From Fragilaria crotonensis (Eukaryota > Bacillariophyta > Fragilariophyceae > Fragilariales > Fragilariaceae), in assembly GCA_022925895.1 (NCBI GenBank), contig JAKSYS010000029.1:1-64000 (forward strand): a DNA stretch of 64,000 nt. The letters run 5' to 3'. Below the pieces are notes generated by a model, which was not told the DNA's origin, ran no database searches, and saw nothing but the letters and a program-made list of their open reading frames with translations. Positions within the stretch are counted from its first letter, which is position 1, and the number at the start of each line of letters is the position of its first letter. A program made the position numbers and the translations under genes. Below are positions 32,939 through 43,122 of the stretch, piece by piece.

Positions 32939-33714
32939 CGGTGGTGACAAAGCTTGTAGGGGGTCGGAGCTGATCGAGCACTCCCTCATTCGGCTGGTGG
33001 CGCTAGCCTACACGATCCCGGCTTCGCAAGTGCATTAAACATCGCTCAATACGTCCATCTCCACGTGCATGCCTGTATATGAAACCTCGTTGAACCATCC
33101 GAGACCGGAGAGGTGTTGCAAGCGACACGAACCATTATGCTATGGTGATTGTGGCGGTGGTTCTGATATTCAAAAGAGATGTGCTTTCACTTCCGACTGT
33201 ACAGAGGAGGGGAATGCAACGGCGGAGGACGAACGGACTGACGATGTCAACGATTCCAAATGTGCCAAGTGCATCATCCCTTATCCCTTGTGACTTGTGA
33301 CACGGTCGACCTCGGATACAGACGCTTTCCTAACAAATGACTAGAACATGGAGCAAACGTTTGTTACCGTATTCAGTGACCATCATTGGGACATGCTATG
33401 GAGTCATCAACATTTCAAATGATTTTTTCGATTTTTTTAAGGCCGAACATGGTTCTTAGCGGCTCTAAGCCATATTGAATTTGTGCAAAAAGTATAGAAA
33501 CATGTACTCGGAGTAGCAATACACGCAGCCACACAGATCGGGAAAGATTGGAAGGACAAGCATTGAGACCAGAGACTGCGGATTCGACTCCAATGGTAGC
33601 GTGTTGACTGCGGACAGGAACTTAGCTGTCACGCACGTCGAATACCAGTCCTGAGTTGAGGCTTGCGATCCCCTTCCATTGTTCGACTATTCAAATGATC
33701 TTGATCTTGGTTCT
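32939..33714. other. Spacer between CRAL-TRIO and PIMT genes
   Basis: Convergent 3' spacer. Apart from the partial copy of the upstream gene's acidic segment at 33176-33270, nothing is recognisable. A weak B-box-like word (GATTCGACTCC, near 33573) does not fold into a tRNA. Confidence 0.45.
33176..33270 (+). repeat. Partial duplicate of the CRAL-TRIO gene's acidic segment
   Basis: The block TCACTTCCGACT-TAC-GAGGAGGGGAATGCA at about 33187-33218 repeats 32486-32517 inside the upstream gene, with about two mismatches. Similarity continues more loosely to the GTCAACGA word. In protein terms SDSTEEGNAPEDDEG corresponds to SDCTEEGNATAEDER. The copy is not linked to any intact frame, so it is a leftover of a local duplication. 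Confidence 0.6.
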
Positions 33715-34497
33715 CTAAATGTCTTCTGGGTGGATCAGTGGCACGTATCGCACTCCCAGCATCTCTTGTACAACAAAGTTTTCTGGGTCAAATTGAGGCG
33801 CCTCGTTGACTTCGTGAATTCGGAACAACGATTGGGCGCCACCCTCACGTCCGATAGGGACAATCATTATGCCACCCACTTTCAACTGCATCATGAGGTC
33901 ACGCGGAAATTCTTTTGCCGCAGCGCCAACGTGAATGGCGTCGAACGATTCACCTTTTATGCCCTTCCAGCCATCCCCGAGAGCAATCTGAACGGTGCCT
34001 TTGATGGATAGATCGGGGTTGTAGGAGTCCAGATTTCGCTTGCACTTTTCAATCAAACCCGGCCAAACATCAATTCCATGAACTTTTCCAGTCTTACCAA
34101 GCATTGGGTTGGGGGGATGAACCCACTGGCCCAGACAGGCCGCAAGGTATCCAGAACCTACTCCAACATCCAAGATATTGAACGTCGGAGACGAGCTCCA
34201 TTGCAGCGACGCCAGCATCTCTTCCAGAACGTACGCATGCATGTGTGGAGCCGATATAGTTTGTCCCCATCCGATAGATTGGGGTGCATCGTCGTGTGGA
34301 TTATTGGGGCAAAAGTATTTTCTGTCAACCATCTCCATTACTCGTGCCACCATGTCGTGGACGACAATATTCGCTTGCTGAAGCTTATTCACAAGCTCTT
34401 TTTGATTTTTACCTGAGCATTGCCAAGCCCTCATCGCGTCAACGGAGCTTAAGAGTGTCAAGAGGATGGGGGCAACGAAGAGCAATGCTGTCCTCAT
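33715..34497 (-). CDS. Protein-L-isoaspartate O-methyltransferase with signal peptide
   Basis: Repairs isoaspartyl residues in aged proteins by SAM-dependent methylation. ATG 34497 is the first real ATG and gives a leader MRTALLFVAPILLTLLSSVDA with a cleavage-like end. Frame-open sequence upstream starts only with a TTG and is not used. Core features: QTISAPHMHAYVLEEM (the conserved TISxPHMHA block), FNILDVGVGSGYLAACLGQWV (SAM motif I), KVHGIDVWPGLIEKCKRNL, and FDAIHVGAAAKEFPRDLMMQLKVGGIMIVPIG with the conserved VGAAA and the PxxLxxQLKxGGxxxxPxG pattern. About 260 residues, close to the family norm plus leader. The leader points to the secretory path or a complex plastid rather than cytosol. 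The GTAC/CTAG-rich upstream flank (34600-34680) is the likely promoter region. Confidence 0.93.
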   Translation of the reverse strand: MRTALLFVAPILLTLLSSVDAMRAWQCSGKNQKELVNKLQQANIVVHDMVARVMEMVDRKYFCPNNPHDDAPQSIGWGQTISAPHMHAYVLEEMLASLQWSSSPTFNILDVGVGSGYLAACLGQWVHPPNPMLGKTGKVHGIDVWPGLIEKCKRNLDSYNPDLSIKGTVQIALGDGWKGIKGESFDAIHVGAAAKEFPRDLMMQLKVGGIMIVPIGREGGAQSLFRIHEVNEAPQFDPENFVVQEMLGVRYVPLIHPEDI

Positions 34498-35111
34498 CAG
34501 GAATTCAAATTTTGGAACAAAAGCAAAGCCATGTTCGTGCGGGATAGTAGTGCCTGATGCGTCCAAGAGTGTCCGCGTTCTCGTTTTGAGCTTCGCTGCT
34601 CTATGATAATAGCACAGTACAAGCTACTCTACTAGAGTAGCTACTTACTAGTAGCTAGTAGTAGTGCTACTTGACTCGTAATCATGATATGACATATTAC
34701 TACTTCACGTGGGCCCGGTCGTCCTGGAGCAGGGCGTCCCAGTGCCGCCCTTTTTGACTCCATACAAAAACTAAAGGATCTCCATTAGCACATACACGAA
34801 GAATACACCAAAATGTGAACCAATTATCGGGTTATCGCCTTGTCCAAACTGTGAGGTTATGAAAGAATATACTTGGTAGTATGCATACATTCTAAGTACA
34901 TTGCTCAGCATCTGGTCGCAAGACTTGTTGCAATTGGAAATGTTGATGGTGAAGTTATGCTTCTACAAGTGCAAAACACAGATTTTTCAAGGATGAATTG
35001 GATCTGCATTTGATCCTCATTCAGGAGATATGTTGGCCAAGCTACCCCACTGAATTTGTGAGTCTTTGACAAGCATAGCTACTAGTCCCTAAGACAAGCC
35101 TGCTGGTGCAT
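34498..35111. other. Upstream region of the PIMT gene
   Basis: CTAG/AGTA-rich DNA at about 34610-34680 (ACTCTACTAGAGTAGCTAC and related) next to the PIMT start. The remaining few hundred bases have no recognisable content. Confidence 0.4.
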
Positions 35112-35517
35112 TCACTTTGGTATCCTGCTCAGATGGTGAAGGAAGATAGAGAGGAGGGGTGCTGCGATTAGCAGTATACCCAACAAGAATACACATGAGC
35201 TCAAAAGCCGATGCAAAAGTGTTATTGGTTCCATCTGGAGCCAACCAGCCATATCAATGTCAGTCTTGTCCATTGCCAAAATGCAAGGTACAAGCATATC
35301 AATACCAATCCATTATCAAAGCATCATGTGCCATACTGTCACAGCAACCTGTGATGATGTCACCAACATTTGCATCATCTAGAAATGAATGATTTTCATC
35401 CTTAAAAAGTGTGGGACATGAGAGTAGTGATGCAAACACTTCACTGGCATCAAAGAATTGTATGGAAACAGTCTGCTGCAAATAAATCAGGTTCAATTGC
35501 TTCTCTTTTGGAACCAA
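35112..35517 (-). mobile_element. Fossil fragment of a repeated diatom ORF family
   Basis: Two adjoining minus-strand pieces in different frames. The first ends with FKDENHSFLDDANVGDIITG; the second starts with VPCILAMDKTDIDMAGWLQMEPITL. The D-K-T-x-I-D-x-x-G-x-L-x-x-E-P pattern resembles a multi-copy protein family I associate with diatom genomes and believe to be transposon-derived, but I cannot name it firmly. Stops and frame changes show that it is dead. Neighbouring DNA to 35900 may be more of the same element. Confidence 0.35.
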
Positions 35518-36013
35518 TCCCTTTGTATTGTAGTAGTACCTTCTTTCATTCAGATTTCACATCACACTGTTGCAAGTTGGTTGACAACCCTCCTGGAGCA
35601 CATGACCACTCCCATTGTATTTTGTCACTGAGTTGAGTACTAGGATAAATACTTTGAGAGAACAGTTCAGATCCTATTGGGGCTGCAATAACTCAATCGG
35701 GACCTCCTCCTTTGAGAAAATGCCCAAACCAAATGGGTGGGATTGCAGCTTAAACATGTTCTTGCACAAATCAAAAATGCGTCATCAGCTTGACATTCCT
35801 CATCTTCACTTTCTGAAACATTCTGATCATCAACATGAACATGGCGGAAAGTGACATTATCAACTACAAAATCCTGGAATTGGTTCACAGTTCACATGCA
35901 ACTCGTCGTAGCACTGTTCATCCGTCCGTATTCGCTCATCCGCAGTCCTGTACTGGTGCCAGCGTACTAGTACTGAGTATCTACGGTCTACGGACGAGTA
36001 CATGTATTATACT
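35518..36013. other. Probable continuation of decayed element, then GTAC-rich DNA
   Basis: No intact frame. Up to about 35900 there are short minus-strand protein-like pieces, possibly the rest of the neighbouring fossil. From 35940 to 36010 the sequence is GTAC-rich (GTACTAGTACTGAGTA) and leads directly into the inverted-repeat element. Confidence 0.35.
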
Positions 36014-36584
36014 GGAAGGTCCGGCCGGACTGTCGGAATCGTGGAAAATCCGAGAACACGTGACACATCATAGTAAGAGTATCGTTCCCACGCTGAGTCG
36101 TTTTCAACTGAAAAAAGCAAGGCCGGCGCGTTTATCATGTGGATCATCATCAGTGCAATTCCACTTACCATAAGTGAAATTCCACTTACGGTAAGTGAAA
36201 TTCCACTTACCGTAAGTGGAATTCCACTTATCGTAAGTGAAATTCCACTTACGGTAAGTGGAATTTCTACTCACAATCCGAAAGAGACACGTGTCGTCAC
36301 GCAGATCCGTATGAAGACATTTTATGTAAGTGAAATTTCACTTACGGTCATTCCACTTACGGTAAGTGGAATTTCACTTACCCTAAGTGGAATTTCACTT
36401 ACGGTAAGTGGAATTCCACTGACCGTAAGTGGAATTTCACTTAGCATGAGAATACCTTGCCGGCTCGTTTGGATCAACCGTTCCAGCTACAAATATCGCA
36501 ACACACGTTATTGGAAGCCAGCGTACGTGGAATGACTCCGGTAACGGAGCTTAACGGCTAGAACTTGTTTTGGCCGGACCTTCC
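36014..36584. mobile_element. Non-autonomous inverted-repeat element, copy A
   Basis: Bounded by a perfect 13-bp terminal inverted repeat, GGAAGGTCCGGCC at 36014-36026 and its reverse complement at 36572-36584. About 107 bp inside the left end is GGCCGGCGCGTTTAT; about 130 bp from the right end is ACCTTGCCGGCTCG followed after 3 bp by GGATCA. Both boxes recur at matching distances in copy B (54605-55199). The centre is an array of CACTTAC/GTAAGTG half-sites. There is no coding capacity. No convincing target duplication: flanks are TATACT and TGGTGG. The architecture suggests a MITE-like element moved by a transposase bound to the repeated boxes; the transposase family is unknown. It lies about 290 bp upstream of the cysteinyl-tRNA synthetase start. 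Confidence 0.72.
36158..36444. repeat. Palindromic CACTTAC/GTAAGTG array inside copy A
   Basis: About 21 half-sites of CCACTTAC or its reverse complement GTAAGTGG, mostly paired head to head around a C or G and separated by AATT (unit about 20 bp). Two blocks (36158-36268 and 36325-36444) are split by about 55 bp of unrelated sequence. Each unit can form a short hairpin, and the whole array could bind a dimeric protein. GTAAGT is also the splice-donor consensus on both strands, probably by coincidence. Confidence 0.85.
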
Positions 36585-36873
36585 TGGTGGATGGTAGTGC
36601 AGGGCTGTAGCCTCTCAGGCACAAGTAGTGGCAGTGGTGCAGTGCTACATACATCGAGGCATACAAGTTCCGGCAATGATACAGTACTAGTACCTGGTAC
36701 AGTACTGCTTGTAGAATGCGTGCTGGAGGGTACAGTACTTGTATGATTGTTTTACTTGTACCTGGTACTCCGCGAGTCTCCGTCGCCGAGTACGAGAAGA
36801 CTACATGTACTTGTTGCATGAGCCAACCCCACCAGAATCCACACAATTCAATTCTGTCTTGAAACGTGAAAAC
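36585..36873. promoter_or_regulatory. Upstream region of cysteinyl-tRNA synthetase
   Basis: About 290 bp between inverted-repeat element A and the ATG at 36874. GTAC clusters lie at 36680-36770 (CAGTACTAGTACCTGGTACAGTA is the densest part). The promoter must be here or inside the neighbouring element. Confidence 0.4.
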
Positions 36874-39001
36874 ATGAGCTGCGACAACAAGCTTCCTCCC
36901 TGGGAGAAGCCGTCCCCATCGGCAATCACTCATGATGTGGGCTTAAACATCATGAACTCGTTGACGCGTAGCAAGGACAAGTTTATCACTATGGACGGGG
37001 GTAAACAAATCCGTTGGTACATGTAAGTCGCATTGTCGTGGCTAAATGAAGGACCTGGTACTGTAGTAGTGCGCTACATCTAAGCGTCTGCGTCTTGTGA
37101 ATTAATGCTCACCATCTTTGTGGTACTCACGTGACATATACCCCTTTTGATTCTTGTTCCTTCAGGTGTGGACCAACAGTGTATGCACCTTCCCATATGG
37201 GTCATGCGCGAACGTATCTTGGATTTGACATCATTCGTCGCATTCTTACAGATCACTTTCATTACGATGTTACGCTTGTGATGAACATTACGGACATTGA
37301 CGATAAAATTATTGATCGCTCGAATGAGCAAGGAATTCACCACCTAGAATTGAGTCGTCAATTTGAGCAAGAGTTTCACGAAGATATGGCGTTGCTCGGA
37401 GTCATCCCAGCCAACGTGGTGACACGAGTGACCGAATACATGGAAGAAATTGTGGCCTACATTCAGCGCATTATTGACCAAGGTTTCGCCTACGAGAGCA
37501 ACGGTAGTGTCTATTTCAATGTTGCATCCTTTGAAGGGGCTGAAGATATGCATTACTGTAAGTTGGCGCCGGAGCAAATTCACAACGCAGCATTGCTGGC
37601 GGAAGGTGAGGGAAAACTGACTCAGGACTTTGTTGATGAAAAGCGTTCTCCTCGAGACTTTGCTCTCTGGAAGAAGTCAAAAATTAACGAACCAAGCTGG
37701 GAATCACCTTGGGGTCCTGGTCGCCCCGGGTGGCACATTGAGTGCTCGGTCATGGCAAGCGACGTTCTCCAGCAGATCAACAACGGAAATCCTCGAATGG
37801 ACATTCACTCGGGAGGTGTGGATCTTAAATTCCCTCATCACGATAACGAGATGGCACAGGCTGAGGCTCACTCTGGATGCACGCAGTGGGTCAACTATTT
37901 TGTTCACGTAAGTTATTGATGCTCGTCGCAGTGTTCGATGCTCTGCATCCCTAACCTAGGTCTCCGACACAGGCCGGACACTTGCACATCAAGGGCTTCA
38001 AAATGAGCAAGTCTCTTAAGAATTTTATCACAATTCGAGAAGCACTGGCAAACAATACCTCCCGCCAGATTCGAATGTGTTTTCTCTTGCACAAGTACAA
38101 CGCTCCCATGGACTACGGTGACAACACCATGAGCCATGCTCTCGTCACTGAGAAGTTGTTTACCGAGTTTTTCCACAACTGCAAAGCAGTTTTGCGTGAA
38201 GGAAAGATGAGTGACTGTCAAAAATGGAATGTGCCTACGAAGAACCTGCAAAATGCGCTTCAGGAAGCGCAGCAAAAAGTTGACGAGGCGCTGAGAGACG
38301 ACTTTGACACGCCTACTGTTATGTCGACCCTGGTTGATTTGGTCAAGGTTACTAACCTTTACATCGAGAACCCCCAGAACGTTGTACATTTGGTTGTTAG
38401 AAATGTAGCGTCGTATGTTACTCGGATCTTTATGGTCTTCGGTCTCATTGGAGGTACTGGCGAAATTGGCTTTGATTCGTCGGTCGGAGGTTCGAGCCGT
38501 GAGGAGATTCTTGGTCCTGTCCTCAATGCATTGATGGACTTTCGCTCGGCAGTTCGCGAAAAGGCTCGTGCCAACGATATTAATGCAGTGCTCACTGAAT
38601 GCGATGCTTTTCGGGATGATGCGTTGCCCGAGTTGGGAATCCGCTTGGAAGACAAAACTGGTGGTAAGTCCGTGTGGAAATTGGCAGATCCTGAGGAACT
38701 TCTCAAGGAGAAGGAACAAAAGGCAATGGAAGCACGCCGCAAAGAGGAAGAGAAGGCCGCCGCTGCTGCGGAAAAGGCTAAGAAGGATGCACTGAACTCG
38801 TTAAGCCCATCGGAATACATGGCGCAGCTAACGTTGGACGACGGAACAACACCGAAGTACACTCAGTTCGACGAAAACGGTGTTCCTACACATTCGTCTG
38901 ATAAGGAGCCCCTAAATAAGAACCAGATCAAGAAAGCGTTGAAAGAATTTCAGGCACAGCAGAAGAAGTATGAAAAATATGTACAACAACAGTCGTCGTA
39001 A
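36874..39001 (+). CDS. Cysteinyl-tRNA synthetase
   Basis: Charges tRNA-Cys. Three exons: 36874-37022, 37166-37907 and 37973-39001. Introns are 143 nt (GTAAGT...TTCAG) and 65 nt (GTAAGT...CACAG); both splices keep frame, giving [22 protein letters not shown] and [23 protein letters not shown]. Visible signatures are the HIGH-type HMGH, Zn ligands in MCGPTVY and [25 protein letters not shown], and the KMSKS loop. A Lys/Glu/Ala-rich helix ([14 protein letters not shown]) and a C-terminal extension follow, as in eukaryotic cytosolic enzymes. ATG 36874 ([13 protein letters not shown]) is preferred over upstream in-frame ATGs because the sequence before it is unlike protein. No mitochondrial or plastid leader is seen, so it is likely cytosolic. 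No frame errors. Confidence 0.95.
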
Positions 39002-39557
39002 CGCAGATCAATAAGACAGAAGTTTCAATAAAGGCGACGTGTAAATCGAGTCTCCTTGTACTGAGATAAGTCTTCATTTAAACAAAAACCTACTATCATC
39101 GACTTGGTGAGATTGAAAAAAGCAGGGATTATGGATTATTCAGTCGCTTCAGGGCGTCAGATGGCTCTAGCTACTTTCTAGCCAGTGCCTGTGGCCACAT
39201 CCCTACATCGGCGGAAGCACGGTCGGCCAATCTGTCGCTTAGGCTTCCTCTTGCTCGGGCCTCGAAAAGACTCACCCCAATCCTTTCAACTAGATGTTTG
39301 CTTGGTCCGCAGGTTTTGTTGAGAGCTTTTTTTGTCTTCCATGGGCCTTCTTGTACTTTGTCATCGCTTCGTTGGCTCTTCTGCCAAGATTGGTGCCAGT
39401 GCAAAAAATGGAGCAGCGACAATGGTTGGAGCATCTCACATCAATGCCAATGCCTTTCGAAACTCCGTTGACAGAGAATCATGGTGCGGGTGATACTTTA
39501 ATGCTTAAGGTCATCGGTGTATCAAATATTGTGTTGAAGTACATGCTAAATACGGTA
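39002..39557. other. Convergent spacer, CysRS and GGPP synthase
   Basis: 3' flanks of both genes. Small open frames at 39171-39434 and 39294-39683 are compositionally unconvincing and overlap each other on opposite strands. Nothing else is seen. Confidence 0.45.
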
Positions 39558-40980
<1,423 letters not shown>

Positions 40981-42053
40981 GGGGAAATTACAAAATCATT
41001 TACGTTAGCCACTTTTCAATATAGTACAATGACCCTCTATATACAACTTTCCATCTTACTATATCACCGATTTGCTTTTGGCGTTTACAATATCACGCAT
41101 ACATTTGTTCATATATTACTAAATCACGTTTTGTCGCCTGCCTCGCCCCGTTTCCACCGATGGTGTGGTACACCATACTGTACCGATCATCAAAAATGAT
41201 CAATATCCACCATGCCTCCATGAGCTTGTTCTCACTCATTTCTGCCAATTCTTTGACTTCAAGTCATCATCTGCTTGGGACTTGATCACCATCAAGATTC
41301 TGTAGTGGTCATAATTTTTTAGAAGCGTTTTATCAACAAATTTGTGTGATTATAAAGGTTCATGATGATGAGCTTGTTGCAATTTATCAAGAGGCACTGG
41401 TAGCGTATGTAACGTTCTGGTACGCAGTGCGACATCAATAGGAATTTCTTTCCGCAAACACTTTAGGGAATCTTGAAATATGACACTCAGACACTCAAAG
41501 GAATCTTGAAATATGACACTCATGGGAATTTCTTCTCCCCTGAAAACTGTGCAAATGTCTCAAGGCATTTGGGAAAGATAAATTCCTGTTGATGTCGCAC
41601 TGCGTACCAGAACGTTACATACGCTACCAGCGCCTCTTGATAAATTGCAACAAGTTCATCATCATGAGCCTTTATAATCACACAAATTTGTTGATAAAAC
41701 ACTTCTAAAGAAAATTATGACCACTACAGAGTCTTGATGGTGATCAAGTCCCAAGCAGATGATGACTTGGAAGTCAAAGAATTGGCAAGGAAATGAGTGA
41801 GAACAAGCTCATGGAGACATGGTGGATATTGATCATTTTTGATGATCGGTACAGTATGGTGTACCACACCATCCGTGGAAACGGGGCGTGGCAGGCGACA
41901 AAACGTGATTTAGTAATATATGAACAAATGTATGCGTGATATTGTAAACGCCAAAAGCAAATCGGTGATATAGTAAAGAGTAAAGTTGTAGATAGAGGGT
42001 CATTGTACTATATTGAAAAGTGGCTGAAAAATACGCGATATTGTAATTTCCCC
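40981..42053. mobile_element. Long foldback (inverted-repeat) element, about 1.07 kb
   Basis: Two arms of about 465 bp are near-perfect reverse complements: 40981 to about 41445 and about 41578 to 42053, with a loop of about 130 bp. The outer ends read GGGGAAATTACAA and its complement TTGTAATTTCCCC, each next to an A-run. Inside each arm near the tip, a motif like TTTACAATATCACG recurs about five times at roughly 30-bp spacing (TACTATATCACCG, TACAATATCACGC, TATTACTAAATCACG). The loop contains two direct copies of GGAATCTTGAAATATGACAC. No coding capacity was seen; frames in the arms are mirror images. The transcript of such a palindrome would fold into one long hairpin. It ends about 160 bp before the Copia 5' LTR. 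Target duplication unresolved. Confidence 0.8.
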
Positions 42054-42212
42054 TAAAAAAAAAAACCACAAATCTATTTAACGTGCTACCGCTATGCCCG
42101 AGAAAAGAGCATTCGACTCGCACGGATAGGCACTGTACCGGTAGGTACAGTAGCTATCATCGATTTACCATCCCATCCCGTAAGCCTATCGCACAGTGAA
42201 ATATTCTCGTAT

Positions 42213-43110
42213 TGACAGACTTTTAGTACCGCTCCTACGTATTTTTACTATCTACATTATTCAGTGCGACACTTCACATTAGGCTAGTAAACAGTATACG
42301 TTGTATCGTTACTGTCGTACGGGAATCATATCCCACTCGGAAATTGTAACGATCGTTTTCATGTCGTTCGTTGCATAAACGACCATTTTCTCGCCCAACG
42401 CTCGGCCTCGTACGACCTCTTCAGACGTACACCTTTTCAGACGTGCACTCTTCAGACGTGCACCGTTTCATTTGTGTTCCTGAGTGTTCCTCAGAAACAC
42501 TCATCAAACGAAGTTGATCACTCACTTGTGATCAACGATTTTCTCACAAATTTGTCAACCTGTAAATTTATTTAGTCCGGCCACCGATTTTAACAATGTA
42601 CAATTTTACTGCAGCGTAACTGACCATGACGACCTTTACCCGCCGTCATCATGGTTCAGTCCTGTAGCGATAGCCAGTGTACTAGTACCCACTTGGCTAC
42701 CGACGTCACCGTAGGACTCCACCCACGTCCACATACTGTAGTGTCACCTACGCGCAACGTAGCACCATCTACTTGCATCGTACCTACAGATACTAGCACA
42801 GTTGCTTCGCCTACTAGCACTGTGTCTACGTCTACATGTACTGTAGTTACGCCTAGTCATACCGTAGCTCAGTATACCCGTCCAGTAGACTCCCACGCGT
42901 ATACTGTCGCGTTTGCTACTAGCACTCCCGCTTCCTCTGCCGCTAGCGTAGCATCCAGTAGTCCTGAAACCGTAGCACCGGCCAACGTTCGTACTGTAGC
43001 GACCGATACCGTCACCGTGACGTCACCACCTGCCTGCGACCCCGGTCTGACGTGCGCCCGATTTAACCATGGTCTGGCCTCCACTCCGCGCTCGCACGCA
43101 GAATCTATCA
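42213..43110 (+). repeat. 5' LTR of the Copia element
   Basis: 898 bp, starting TGACAGACTT and ending GAATCTATCA. It matches the 3' LTR (53262-54159) throughout, with about a dozen small differences, mostly length differences of one or a few bases. A long open frame rich in Thr/Ser/Val starts inside it and crosses into the internal region, which is unusual for the family. Confidence 0.92.
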
Positions 43111-43122
43111 TGGTTCACTCGC
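43111..43122 (+). other. Candidate primer-binding site of the Copia element
   Basis: TGGTTCACTCGC lies immediately after the CA end of the 5' LTR. The TGG start fits a tRNA 3' end (CCA), but the particular tRNA was not identified. Confidence 0.5.

Noticed and set aside
33560-33660. tRNA gene suggested by GATTCGACTCC and TTGACTGCGGA words
   Set aside because: The acceptor, anticodon and T stems do not pair; neither order of the boxes gives a cloverleaf.
34498-34566. N-terminal extension of PIMT
   Set aside because: It begins with TTG; ATG 34497 gives a clean signal peptide.
36158-36444. CRISPR-like array of regular repeats
   Set aside because: The repeats are palindromic half-sites with AATT linkers and no unique spacers, lie between terminal inverted repeats, and the genome is eukaryotic.
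36158-36444. Cluster of splice donors (GTAAGT)
   Set aside because: The matches follow from the CACTTAC palindrome and occur equally on both strands; no exons adjoin them.
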